From: Allacma fusca
Taxonomy: Eukaryota; Arthropoda; Collembola; Symphypleona; Sminthuridae
Direction of reading: 5' to 3'
DNA length: 64,000 nucleotides
Assembly (NCBI GenBank): GCA_947179485.1
Contig: OX359245.1
Span: 46,177,067-46,241,066, forward strand
Shown: piece by piece, positions 1 through 11,632 of the stretch
Numbering within the stretch: position 1 is the first letter of the stretch
How the letters are laid out: each line of letters begins with the position of its first letter
Notes under the pieces: generated by a model
The model's input: only the letters and a program-made list of their open reading frames with translations
What the model was told of the DNA's origin: nothing
The model's database searches: none
Position numbers and translations under genes: made by a program

Positions 1-1260
1 ACCGAAGTTTGTGGTTAATTTTTTGTCAAGATCCAAACAGAATCGTTTTGTTCGGATAAAAAAATACTCCTATCCGAAACCGAACCGCCATACATCGGTT
101 CAGATTATTTTTATAACTGTTTGACGTTTATCCGAATAACCGAAACAATATTGCACATTTTACCAGTGAAAACTTCATTCGAAACAGATAAATATTTATT
201 AAAATATTTTCTGAAAATCTATGTTTTAGTAAAAATGTCGTTTAAATTCAAAATAATTATGACACTACTAATTTTTATCAAATTCTACCTATTATTTAAC
301 TTCAAATAACAACTAAAAATCTAAGGACCAAATAATAAATTATATTCTTTGGTTAGCTTTATTAAACAAGCTAAATTATATGCAAGCTTTCGGCATCTAA
401 CAGACACATCTTCAGGCACTTACAAGCGAAATTGTTTCTATACGAACCAAATCTCTGTTAAGACCAAAATGGTCCCACACCTCGCTATTCATCTTTTTTT
501 TTGAAGGCTCATTGCTCCCGGTTGTTTCTGCTGTTATTACGGAGTCGGAGGTTTCCACTGTTCCACTTCTACATAAACGACACGGCAGTCACTGTTGATA
601 ATTGAATTATTTGTATAAATAGAAGACCTCACTGGAGTAGTAATCACTTAAATTCGCAAACATTAGGTTAACTTCCGTGAACTAATGTCAATTAATTTTT
701 TTCCCAAGAGTCGTATCGCTAAACGCACTTAAAGTAATTACATCAGCCATGATTTTAAATTACTGTATTAAATATTTTTCCTAAACAATTTCTCAATCAA
801 TAATGATTTCCTTTCTTGCCAGATTTTGCAATGCTTGCAAAGGAATTTTTATGTACTTCAGTTGTTTCTGCCTCGAGTAAACTGCAGAATAACAATTGTG
901 TTACCACTTGAGTGCAAAAGCGTTTTTGCATCTGTGGGTACATGAATATTATACGCACGAGGAATTTGATAATTGTAAATGTAAAAGGTGAATATGCAAC
1001 CCTCATTATTTTCAGTTGTCATTCCAAAACAAATTGTGATAATGAATGCAAATGCAAGTTTTTTGTTTGTTGCAAAGGTGTTTATAAAAATGTATGGAAC
1101 GTTTGCCCTTCAAAATACCCTAAATCTTACATATTTTGTACAAATCAGCTTAATAAAATTCACTCTTTTTATAAGTTTTCAGTAGTAATCGAAGAGTAAG
1201 ACTTTTAGAACCCTTCCAATTTTAGTCTCACAATTCCAACAAAATTGAATATTTGCAAGT
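1..1260. other. AT-rich intergenic DNA, nothing recognised
   Basis: I see no supported gene here on either strand. The open frames are short, overlap one another and have no recognisable motif. The right end forms the 5' flank of the broken DUF4789 gene that follows. Confidence 0.5.
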
Positions 1261-1267
1261 TCTCAAA

Positions 1268-2761
1268 ATGATCACAAAACCATTCGCCCTCTTGGGATTG
1301 TTTTCTTCTGTAGGACTTTTTACGGCAATCCTAGAACCTTCTTGAACTTATTGTTTTTCGCTGAGCAGGGAAGATTCCTCGAAAAAAGATTCCAGACCAA
1401 GCAAGTAAGATTTAATTGAACTTTTGTATTTGAAGAAAAGCGACAGAATTTTATATCTGAGTATTGCGATATTTATTTTTGCTGCTGCTGCAATTACTAT
1501 TCGATTTACGATACGTGAGAATAAACGAAGTTAATTAGAATTGTTAATGTTTTACTCGTAAAAGCCATTAACATTCTTTGGGGTTAATTTTAGCTAACAT
1601 ATGTTGGATATTGACATTTTATATCGAAACTAGTGTAATGTATTTTTATGGGCAGGCTGTGCTCCGATTTTCGCGCTTGCTTCAATGACACTCGCAAGTG
1701 CTACAGCATTGGTTCAAGTGGACCATGTGGGGAGATGATGGTGGTTGAAACGCATCCAGGAACCCACATCGGAAAATGTAGCTGCAAAACACTCAGATGT
1801 ATTGCCCGATCAACTGTTCATTGGCCAGAGGAAAATCGGTGCTACTTCATCTTTGAGCAGGTTTACTTTTTGAATGCATGCACAAAAATCAAAGGCGGCT
1901 TGACCTTAAGGGTTTTTTAAAAAATGAATATCAGTGCAGTGTAATCAATTGCGACAAACTGTATGAAGCTTGGCTGGCATCATAGAAGGCTGTTTGCATT
2001 TCCAGGGTCCATGTCCTGAGGGGCAATGGCTCGTTCCTAGAAAAGATGAGGGTCCGAAATGCGAAGACATACCTTGCCTTGATGAGTACAACGCTCAGTC
2101 CAAGCCATTTGACGAAGAACCAGTGTTTTTGTTTTCGTACCAAGACAAATGTTACACGACTTGAATCATTAATAAGGGTCCTTGCTCTGCAGACGAAATA
2201 GCTTACTTCTTGGGACACGAACATAAATGCTCAGCGTTACCTTACCCATGCAGATCTGCATGACTCTGCCTCTGCCGTTCTTGGAACATTGGACCGGGGG
2301 GTAAAGACCTTACGTTGGAGCTCATATGGTTTGGTAATCTCAAGAATTAGGAATGCTGGTGACTGACAATGGGACGTATATATACGACACCATCAGATCG
2401 CCAGCAAACCTAAAATCTTTGCATAGATTATGCAAGGGCAGCTCCGACCTGCAAGAGGAGCGGTAAGATAAGGTAAATCGGACATTATGCAAATCAAAGC
2501 ATGCCACACAATATATGTGTGACCATGCGAAATGCAAGTCCGTATATTAAGCAATGCAAGTAACTGGGCGAGTGCAATAAGCCTTAAGGCTTGAGCGCCT
2601 CCTAAGGAAATCCACAATGGATAGACTTGGGTCCCATCAAATACATACATACATACCTTACCCATGCGGAAAATTGGGAACCTCAAGTGCAGTCAATGAT
2701 TGTGACGACGGATTGGAAATGGATATTCAAGGCGGATGCAATCCGATTACTAATTTGTAAC
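1268..2761 (+). pseudogene. Broken DUF4789-type cysteine-rich secreted protein gene
   Basis: This is a paralogue of the intact gene at 31657-33732. Exon 1 starts at ATG 1268 with a signal-like stretch (MITKPFALLGLF) but meets an in-frame TGA about 25 codons in. Exon 2 follows an acceptor near 1654 and carries the family pattern FNDTRKCY...GPC...C.C, ending at FEQ before a GT donor near 1861. Exon 3 starts after TTCCAG near 2007 with GPCPEGQWLVPRKD, matching the intact gene. It meets a TGA right after CYTT (near 2161) and is then split by a LINE insertion at 2252-2653. The rest of the exon resumes at 2654 and ends with NDC..G....GGC and a stop near 2761. Two nonsense codons plus the insertion make it a pseudogene. 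Family knowledge: DUF4789 proteins are small arthropod secreted proteins of unknown function. Confidence 0.75.
2252..2653 (+). mobile_element. 5'-truncated LINE copy with an (ATAC)n tail, inside a DUF4789 exon
   Basis: A 402-bp segment absent from the intact paralogue is flanked by a perfect 14-bp direct repeat, TACCTTACCCATGC (2238-2251 and 2654-2667). Its right end is a short CATA/ATAC microsatellite following GGGTCCCATCAAATAC. A variable-length target-site duplication plus a simple-repeat tail on one end is the mark of target-primed reverse transcription. The tail puts the 3' end on the right, so the copy is in plus orientation. No reverse-transcriptase coding sequence remains, so the family cannot be named. 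Confidence 0.75.
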
Positions 2762-2859
2762 ATAAGAAGCGACTATTTTTATTATATTCTCACAGAATTC
2801 GATATTCCTTAATCTATGTTTTAATTTGTATGTCACTTCGGTTTTAAAAGCTGCTGATT

Positions 2860-3420
2860 TTACAGTACATTTTTTAAAATATAAAAGATCTTAATTGTGA
2901 AACCATGCATGCAACAATTCATTCTATGGACTAATTCGTGAACTGAAAGCTTCTGAAATATTTCAAGATTTGAGTGAACTTGATTGAAACCAAAACTTAT
3001 TAATTTATACAACGAACGAGTTTGAGTTGACTGTTTGACATATGCAACGAACTTGAATGACAGTGAATGTCTAGGTTTGATTAAGAGAACTGAATTGATC
3101 CGAAACCTTACAAACAAGACGTTTCGGCAGATATCCCTGAAAATCCTATTTTCAATTAAAAATAGGATTTAAGATTAAAATAGAAACTTTAAATTAAATC
3201 ATCATGATTAAACTGCATGAATTAACGAGATAGGTAATCTGAACGTTAATTGAACTTATCTTAACTTTCAGTTTGAGTGAACGTGACTAAACACAAAACT
3301 AGTACCTACATGTGAATTGAACTGATTGTGAGTGTGAATGGTATTGTCAATAAAAATGAACTGAGCATAAGTTCAGGCTGCACGAAAAAAAAATGAACTG
3401 GACTTGAATTGAACTGTCCC
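2860..3420. repeat. Dispersed repeat rich in GAACTGAA/TTGAAC motifs
   Basis: This stretch is full of variants of GAACTGAATTGAAC and its complement. A subsegment (about 3030-3095, including AATGTCTAGGTTTGATTAAG) recurs at about 25745-25830 with only a few differences. The same motif style fills 59238-60110. It is probably a decayed transposon with subterminal motif arrays like the hAT-like elements here, but I could not find its terminal repeats or a target-site duplication. Confidence 0.5.
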
Positions 3421-3444
3421 CCAAAGTTGCATGCATGCGTGAAT

Positions 3445-4382
3445 TAGTACATCGCATGGGTACAAAAATGATGTACCTGGACCTGGACCTAAATACTGGG
3501 TACCGGCAAAACTCGTACCCATACCCGTACCTGATTATAAGTACCCATTAAATAAATGTTGGTACCAGGACCTGATTATTTTGCAAGTAGTGCGTACCTG
3601 TACCTGAATTTTACCCGTACCCAAAATATACCCAATATATGGACCTGTACCTGAAAATTTTTCCTGCGTACCTGTACCCAATCAGGTATTTTAAAAGGAA
3701 TTACTGTAAACAACAACATGATGACAATGGATGATTTACATCACAGCAATTACAAGCTATAGAAAATTCTACCTCGCCATAATTTTTGCAAAGCTAGACA
3801 TCTTAATGGAACTATAACTTCTATACATCTGAAGTATTGCCATCTTCAATTATTAAATCTTCCACTTCTAGGTCATCCTCCATAACCATAATATCATTTA
3901 ACTCCATTTTGATTGAATCACAAGTGGAATTTGTAATTACACATACTTATTGCTGGCACGTTGTGCTAAGTTGGTTAACCATCTCTATTGATTAAACGTA
4001 TGCTTTTCAAAAATTACGATGCATTCCTGAAAACACGCTGAATAGCAAAATAAATCTTTAGGTCGGAGAGAGCCACGTACTACACTAGATACCTCGTAAG
4101 GATTTCTGTTCTTAAAAGTACCCAGATTTGCAGGTACTAATTCATCAGGTCCAGGTACATATATTGGAAGCTTGTACCTGTTCCTGTCAGGTACAACCCA
4201 AACACTTCCAAGTTTGTACCTGTACCCAACACCTGGTTTTGCACCCAAAATTTGGGTACATATGGCTAGTACCCATAAAGTACCCATTCAGTTTGGGTAC
4301 TTAAACAGAGTACCCATTTCGGACCTGGACCTGTACCTGTACCCAAATACTCAGGTACTAGCCGTACCCATGCGATGCACTG
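3445..4382. mobile_element. Non-autonomous hAT-like element with GTACC-rich subterminal arrays
   Basis: This is 938 bp flanked by an exact 8-bp duplication GCGTGAAT (3437-3444 and 4383-4390). The ends are inverted repeats: TAGTACATCGCATGGGTAC on the left and, read inward from the right, CAGTGCATCGCATGGGTAC (17 of 19 match). The 8-bp duplication and TAG/CAG ends are hAT hallmarks. Both subterminal zones are dense arrays of GTACC(C/T) and CCTGTACC variants in both orientations. There is no transposase, so it would depend on a source element elsewhere. Confidence 0.85.
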
Positions 4383-4539
4383 GCGTGAATCATTGTTTTT
4401 CCTGTGTAATTCTGTATTACGTGCTGAAAAGTTTGAATCATTTGATTGCTGAATATACATTATTGACTTATTTTGATGAGAAATTCATCACCTATACTGT
4501 TTAACAAAATATTTAAATAATCCAATTTTTTGGCTTTTT

Positions 4540-5476
4540 AAACACTTTGAATAAATTCCAGTGTACCCCAAAGTTAAGCTTCCTACGAATAAAATGTTTT
4601 ATAACTAATACGACGCGTGTTAACTAACCCCTCCGTAAATGTATTAGATTTTTAACTGCGAAACATATTTTTACCAAAATTCCCCTTTCGATACAGCTAT
4701 ACGAATTATTTCTCTCTGTGGTTATTCCATTCCAAAGAAAAATGTTTTTCATGATTTCCGCTTTCTAATAAAACAATTCACTGACATGGGTACTTTGCTA
4801 AAAAAAACATTAGCATCATCTCATGTAATCAATCCCTGGTGCTCCTGTTTAGTCAGCAGTTGATGGCTGAAATCCAAAGCTAATGTAAATAATTATACCA
4901 GTATGGATTTTAAAGCTGTAAAAACCTTCGTGGATTCCCACGATGATAGTTTTTCGGGGAAAATTATTGTAAGTGAGCTATTTATATTAATTGGGATTCC
5001 CAGACACAATGTCTGTCGTTGGAAATCAGCTCTTAGCGCTATATGATTTGAGAATACGCATACAAAATTACATTACATTACAATGACCTTTCCCAGAAAT
5101 GTGTTATCACTGATCTCTACCTAAGGACAGAAAATGCTAGGAAATAGGCACATTCGGTTCTCGGGTCTCCCGGTCCGAAATAAAAATTCTTCTCGGATTT
5201 TGTTTTGTAAAAAAATCATATTTGTTCGATTTTAAGCTGGATTTTTAAATTTAAGTAAATATTTTCTGATTTTAACTCAAAACTTCATTTCACAGTGATA
5301 TCTTGTCGCTCATCACGATAACTATCTGTAAACCAGTCCGACGGTACCAAATATTTTGACCTTTCCAAAGGGACGCATTGCATTACAGTCAGCAAAAACT
5401 TTGTGCAACTTAAATGAAATTTCGAATACAAAAAAATTTTATTGCATTTTCTGTGAATACTTACTCTGCCCCAAGG
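4540..5476. repeat. Duplicated intergenic block (left part), copy at 30036-30400
   Basis: From about 4548 (CCAGTGTACCCCAAAGTTAA) the sequence matches 30036 onward closely for about 400 bp, including TACGACGCGTGTTAACT and TTACCAAAATTCCCCTTTCG. The match resumes after the hAT-like element as 6541-7100 versus 30400-31050. No gene is visible. The duplicate at 30 kb lies just upstream of the intact DUF4789 gene, so this may be a detached piece of that gene's 5' region. Confidence 0.6.
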
Positions 5477-5484
5477 ATACTAAA

Positions 5485-6473
5485 CAGAGCTGCTTTCAGG
5501 TAGCAAAAAATCAAGATCCGCACCTGAACCCGACCCGCACCTGAAATATCAGGTTAATTTTTTTCGTTGACCCGAACTTGGCCCTCCGGATCCGAGTTAA
5601 TATCCGCACCTGTCAGGTATTTTTGGATCAGGTATTGCTTGGCTACCCACACCCGAAAAATACCTGAGGTGCGGATCTCAACACAAACCCGACCCGAACT
5701 TGAACCCGAACCTGAACCCGAACCCGACTTTCAATTATTTTGTCAGAGGAAACTTATAAACATAAGTTCTATCCTAAGACTTTATCAAAGTAAATATTAT
5801 TTACAAATGACGATAAGTTACAAATGCAAAAACTTGTACTAATTTTAAGTGAAAAGCAGCACAAAAAGAATGGGAACAGCTATTGAAGCTTCCCCAAGTA
5901 TTCTCTGAGTGATAGCTTTAGAAACAGACAGCTGATAATCATCATGCTTTTCAAATTTTAAGAAAGTTAAGGCACAAGTATGTATATACGAAATAGATTC
6001 CAAATCGATGATGTCTATGTCTGCTACAACGCTAAGTCTATATCATGAAATTAATTAGCAACGTTAGGTTGTTTGTTAATTTAATTGATATGGCGGCTCT
6101 CACTCATCACTAAACACAACGTGTCCTTCAACCATGTGACATTAACGTTCAGATCAGTCTGAAAGTTTCATTCACGTGAACTTAAAGTTAAATTATTAGG
6201 GTAAAAAAATACTTGCAAAATACCTGAAATTGCAAGTTCGGGTTCAGGTATTTTGAATTCGTCGTACCGAACCTGTACCTGACATTGAGCTCAGGTATAT
6301 TTTTTAAACCCGAACGTGATCATTACCCGACCTGTAATATCAGGTGCGGATCCTGGATGTACCCGCACTTGACCCGAATCTCAGGTACTTTTTTTTTAGC
6401 TGACCCGAACCCGACCCGAACCCGACCCGACGGGTATTTTTCAGGTACTACCTGATACCTGCAAGCAGCTCTG
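5485..6473. mobile_element. Non-autonomous hAT-like element with ACCCGA/ACCTGA arrays
   Basis: This is 989 bp flanked by a perfect 8-bp duplication ATACTAAA (5477-5484 and 6474-6481). Terminal inverted repeats: CAGAGCTGCTTTCAGGTA on the left and CAGAGCTGCTTGCAGGTA read inward from the right (17 of 18 match). Subterminal zones are arrays of ACCCGACCCGAACCTGA-type motifs, repeated in both orientations. There is no transposase. The uninterrupted target is preserved in the duplicated block at 30 kb. Confidence 0.88.
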
Positions 6474-6481
6474 ATACTAAA

Positions 6482-8694
6482 GTATAAGGTTATTCCGATC
6501 TGCAAAGTGAGGACCACTGCAACCGCGTTTGATGTCAGCAAATTGATTCCCTCGTATGCTACAAATGCGTATGTGCATATGTATATCTATAACATTCACA
6601 ATGAGTATAAACAAGTGTTTCCTTAACTATTTAAATATTATGACAGTATTTTTTTAGAAATTTTGTCCCATGTCAGATTATACACTACATGTACAATGAC
6701 AGTCTGTACAGAAATTTAGCATATACATATATCCACAATACTAGTAGTATTAAAAGGCCAAAAATGATCCGATTATCCGACTAATATACATTGCAATGTA
6801 CAATCCTGAAATGACTTGAGAATTCAATCATCGAAGATTTGTGAAGACAAACAGGTATTTCAAATTTCTGATTTTTGTAGATTACGAACATGAATCTACT
6901 TGTAATGATCCAAAACAACATCCGTTAACACAAATTAAAATTTAAGCACAAGTCCATACTTTATTACAGCAGTAGGAAAAGGGCATTCAGCAACAGTAAA
7001 GTCAGCAATAATTCGCAAATTGTACTTATTTACAACTGTAACTTACAAACGCGACCAGAGTAACAAAATGACGCGTCACAAAATAACATTACAAATCCAG
7101 ACATCTCGCAAACATAAATATAACTAATTACTTGACAACACAATACTTCACGCTTTTTTGGCAGGGATTTTTAAAATCATTATCGTATTTCAGGGGAAAC
7201 AAAAGATTTTGAAATTTGTTGACATTTTAGCAGGGATTTGACATCTTGGAGGTAAATATTTTTTAGGAAGTAATTTCGAAATCGTTGACGACATCCCTTC
7301 AGGGGCGTAAGATTCAACAGGGAAATTTAAAAACTATCTTCCAGGGAGGTTTACAAAAATCCGATCTGGCTCATAAGGGAGTAATTCATAAAGTATTTGA
7401 TTCACCTATAGTTTGGTGGCAATTTCTTGATGTTTGGATTTGAAGAGCATTGAATGTTTCGCTCAAAGAACATGCCAAATGTAAAAACAATTGATCAGGA
7501 GCAATCAAAAATTAAAGACATGGCAAAACTACGAATTAGTTTTAGCTTTTTATGACTGACCAAATCAGTTTTATCAACTGTATTAAGACTGAGATTGCAA
7601 AAAATATTTTCTCAATTCCTAAATATTTTGTCTGTGAAAGCAAACTATGTTACAAAACGGTCAAGTCAATATACGAAAGAACTAAATTTCCAGGGAGCAA
7701 TTTTATAGGTCTCAACTTTGAAAATTGTAGAAATGACCTAATTTTCGATCAAAGGAATTTCCATGACATTTGTTACCAACGTAACTTTCAGATATAAAAT
7801 AATAAAAAACTAGACCCATAAAGAAATGCAAATATCCGAAATTCCTTTTCCCCTGCTTGTTTCGGGTCATGTCAACAAGCTTGACAAACAGCTCTTTGAG
7901 AAGCTCATAAAATGTATAAATTTCAACCGTTTTAAAACAATTTTCCTACAAACATCAAAAAATCTACATTCTAAAAAACTTGACTTTGCTTGACTTTTCT
8001 TGACACGGTATCCTGCAGATTTACACCAATTTCATTGAAATAAACTCCGAAGTCGGAATTAAATTAGCGGCAAACTGGGGGATACAAACATTTGGTAAAT
8101 TTTCCTATGAGTAAATCCTTATATGAACTATTGGAGACAAATTTCCATGGTAACCCTTCATACATAAAGCAAACGACATTTCACTAAGTAAGACCAGTTG
8201 TAATCGCTCAAACAAATGTTTGGCTGTATAGAGCCTACATCTGTCTATAAAAAATTCTTGTTTTGTGAATATTATCAGTTAACTTTCACGTGCTGAAACC
8301 TTAATTGAAAGGCATGATTTGTGTCGACTGACTTGTATACAGTAACTAATTTATAATACAAGGTTAGCTTGTAGTAATTAACTAAGCATTTGCATGAACC
8401 GAGTGCTAATGTTTTTAATGAAAGACGTAATCAATGATTGAGTAAAATCTAACTAAAAATAAATACACGTAGAAGAAATAACTCTCAGCACAAGACTGAG
8501 AGTCTCTCACACTAAACTAAGATTTTTGCATCTAACATTATCTAACTACATCAAAATGCTATATAATTACTTCGTACATAATTTATAATCACTTAAGTCC
8601 TGACGACGAGCTCCAACTTACTCTGGAGTGTGTGAAACCGATGCGTCAGGGTTTCTCGTTCTGCATGGAGAGGTTGAGAACAAGTCATGATGTA
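6482..8694. other. Intergenic: duplicated block to about 7100, then nothing recognised
   Basis: The first 600 bp continue the duplicated block shared with 30400-31050. From 7100 to 8690 I see no supported coding sequence or element. The longest open frame (7552-7797, 81 codons) has no recognisable motif and no splice context. Confidence 0.45.
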
Positions 8695-9234
8695 CAGTGA
8701 ATTTCCTATATAGTGGTTTCCAAGGGAGTTACAAATTCCTGCCACTATATAGGGATGCCACTATATGTTACTAATGGTTAACTATATACTATTAATGTTT
8801 TTAGACAATAACTGTAACTAAATGCATTTATAAATTTATTTATTTTTACAGAATACTCAAAATTATGAGGTATGCTAAGCTTCATTGAGTTTAAGATGTT
8901 CAGTAACTTTAGGTTTCCTCATACTATTAATAATATTAGTCGTAACAAACTTTTCGACTGCAATGTCACCATTCCAGAAACCAAAATCCTGGAATTATGG
9001 CAATGGGAATTACTTCCACTGAGTACTATTTTCACAATGAGGGTTTTCTTGACTGTCTGTTTAATGTCATTTTAAATCTTCAATATAATAATTCAATTTA
9101 TTTAAAAAAAACAGCACGAATTGAAACTTATTAGAAGTGAGCCAAGGCAAAAATGGTAATGATTTGTGTTATAACTGTTCGTTTTAACTTGAGTCACGGA
9201 TCATATGCCGTAAATCCAGCTAATAGATAGATAG

Positions 9235-9788
9235 TGTTAATATAATTATTGTTGTAGTAATTGTAGTTGATGGTTCGTAATGAGGAAATGTTATGAAGAG
9301 CCGATCATGGAAATAAATAGGGAGATATTCATGGAATTGAGAGTGAGAGATGAGATGATGGGGAAATGTAGACGGTAGAGATTCACTTGCTTTGGAGTGA
9401 GGGATTTCGGGCTTGTGTCTCCAGATAGGGAAAATGAGATGCGTATGTTGTTATAAGGGTTTGTTCTCACGGTATACTTTTATTTTCTTATCGTGCGTGA
9501 ATGGATACACTGAGTTGGTCTCACACGCGTTCCCTTGCTCTGCTTGGCTCAAGATTTGACGATGCTCTCCTCATCGTACCTTCGGAGGCACGAAGTTTTA
9601 TACGGAGGTGAGCTCACAAGAGCCCACCTCCAGTATTTTCTTTTAGTTAAGGTTTGAACCAATAATATTTAGTTAGGGCAAGTACCTAACGCACTTTCAT
9701 ACAAACTTTACAATTAGGTAGTATAGTTATGTATGCCGATGTTATTATTACATGTATTAAAAGTTACAAAACTAAATATCGGTTAACA
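9235..9788 (-). repeat. 3' LTR of the gypsy element
   Basis: This is 554 bp, TGTTAA...TTAACA, matching the other LTR except G at 9633 where the other has A at 19421. On the minus strand it carries TATAAAA at 9602-9596 and AATAAA at 9484-9479. In this copy the AATAAA would serve 3' end formation. It abuts the ATAG duplication on the left. Confidence 0.93.
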
Positions 9789-11632
9789 TGAATTGGCGAA
9801 GGGAAAACGATGTCCGCATCGTTTAAAAGGGTAGAAACTGTAAGTAGTCGAACTTTGGCATGGAATTGTTTGCTGTTGTTGTTATTTTAGGCCGTTCCCA
9901 ATTTGGACCGGGACGACGTAGTTCTTGTAGTCTTCTTTGCTGTTGGAGTTTGAACTCGAAAACTATTCTCCACAAAGGTTATTCTTTGAAATATTATCAT
10001 TCCAACATACAATATTCGTATTAAAATATACATTTGCATTAGAACAGTGTTAGTTTTAGACGGTATTAGAACAAACAGTTAGTATATACTTCCTGGAGTG
10101 GCAGAAAATTCTGTCCACAGAATTCTGAAGACAGAATTGAGTAACATTTGGAGAGGGGATTCGCAAGATGGAGACTTTGTACACGGTGAGCAACAATTTT
10201 GTGTTCGTTCGTAAGTAATTGAAATGAAGTAAATATAATAAATGTGTTAGTACAATGTGTGTAATATAGAATACAAAGGATTTTTGTGGTTATACAGGTT
10301 GTCTAATGGCAAGAGGCGAAATGTAGTGATCAGCTACAGTTTCTGGAAATAAGGAAAATGTGTTTGGAGCTGCAGCTCATAGTACATAGGTATATAATTA
10401 AGACAAAAATTGCTAAGCGTGTAATATAAGAGTGTGATGTGTGAGAATGATGTGAAAGTGTTTGTGAAGCTAGGGAAAATTGTTAGTAATGAAATATAAT
10501 ATTTTTTTGTATTTTTCTTGATTGTAGATGACTGGCAAATGTCATGGCGTCCCATGTGTGCTTGCAGTTGGAGTTGTCATCATAGAGGGTGCTGACCTGA
10601 ACATCCGTGAATGTGGGTCATGTTGTTAAGTCTGCTATAGTCAGTGGAAATTTGTTCTGGAACTCAGAATAAATACATATTAGTAAATTTGTCAGCAATA
10701 TAATGTTTTTTGTGCAATTTCATTGTTATTGCAGATGGGGTCCGTGTCGCAGAACTAGACAAGATATCAGACCAAGATATTCAACTAAGATAGTTATTGT
10801 ATAGGGTGACATCGGAAATCTGTGTGCTGGTGCGGATCATCATTGAAGAAAATGTGAAGTTCCAATTAATATTATTTGTTCTTCGTACAGTGTTCTTCTT
10901 TTCTGTCTTGACTTTTTTATTTTTGTTAGGAGTACGGGTCTACGGTTGTCTTGCCCTTGCAATTCGTAGATCCAGGGAATCTGTTGATGAAGTTGGTGAT
11001 TGTACAATGTATTTTGTGTTCACATTATGAGCAGTAGATGCTTGAGGGTTCAATTTATTAAATTGCGGTCCAAGTGCTCAGAGTGACTCGGGGACCTTTG
11101 CCTGGTAATGGCAAGCTAGTGGTTAATAATGTGGGACAAGTTCATTGTACATGGAATGGAAACAGATGACCGAGGATGTGACCTTCGAAAAGGCACAGAG
11201 TATTATTATTGAATTTGCTGTAGTTTTTCTTGATACATGACTTCTGGTTAGTTAAAGGATACAGGTCATCATTGGATACCTTTAGAAGGGCTGAGTTTGA
11301 AGGGGGAAGGGTCACTCCGTGAGGGAGGGGTGACCTTCCACTTAGGGGGGGGTTGGGGGGGGGAAACCCTCGGGTGGTATGACCGTATACGGGTCACGCC
11401 AATTTTTTCTTGTAAATAAACACATAGAAATTTGTTGAGGTCAAGAGAGGTCAGTGAACCTAGAGTGGCATTATGTACTGTATTGAATTTCAGATTTGTA
11501 AACGACTCCGAAATGGGAGATGTATGTGTTGTGTATGGAATAAAGCTCTGTTGTAAATGAAAGGTTGTTCATGAATTATGTTGAGCATAGAGCATATATT
11601 TGCAAATGAAGTTGTACCCAATGTCTATGTAT
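9789..11632 (-). other. 1.84-kb 3' region of the gypsy element, no recognisable env
   Basis: The region lies between the pol stop and the 3' LTR. No frame on the element strand shows a signal peptide, transmembrane segment or fusion-protein pattern. The longest plus-strand frame (10797-11030, 77 codons) is hydrophobic but unrecognised. A guanine run pair (8 and 9 G) sits at 11345-11363 on the plus strand. The expected purine-rich tract next to the 3' LTR is absent: the element-sense sequence there is pyrimidine-rich. Confidence 0.6.

Noticed and set aside
10797-11030. 77-codon hydrophobic plus-strand frame inside the gypsy 3' region, considered as an antisense accessory gene
   Set aside because: No ATG in a good context, no conserved motif and no comparison copy. 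It is mentioned only as part of the unexplained 3' region.
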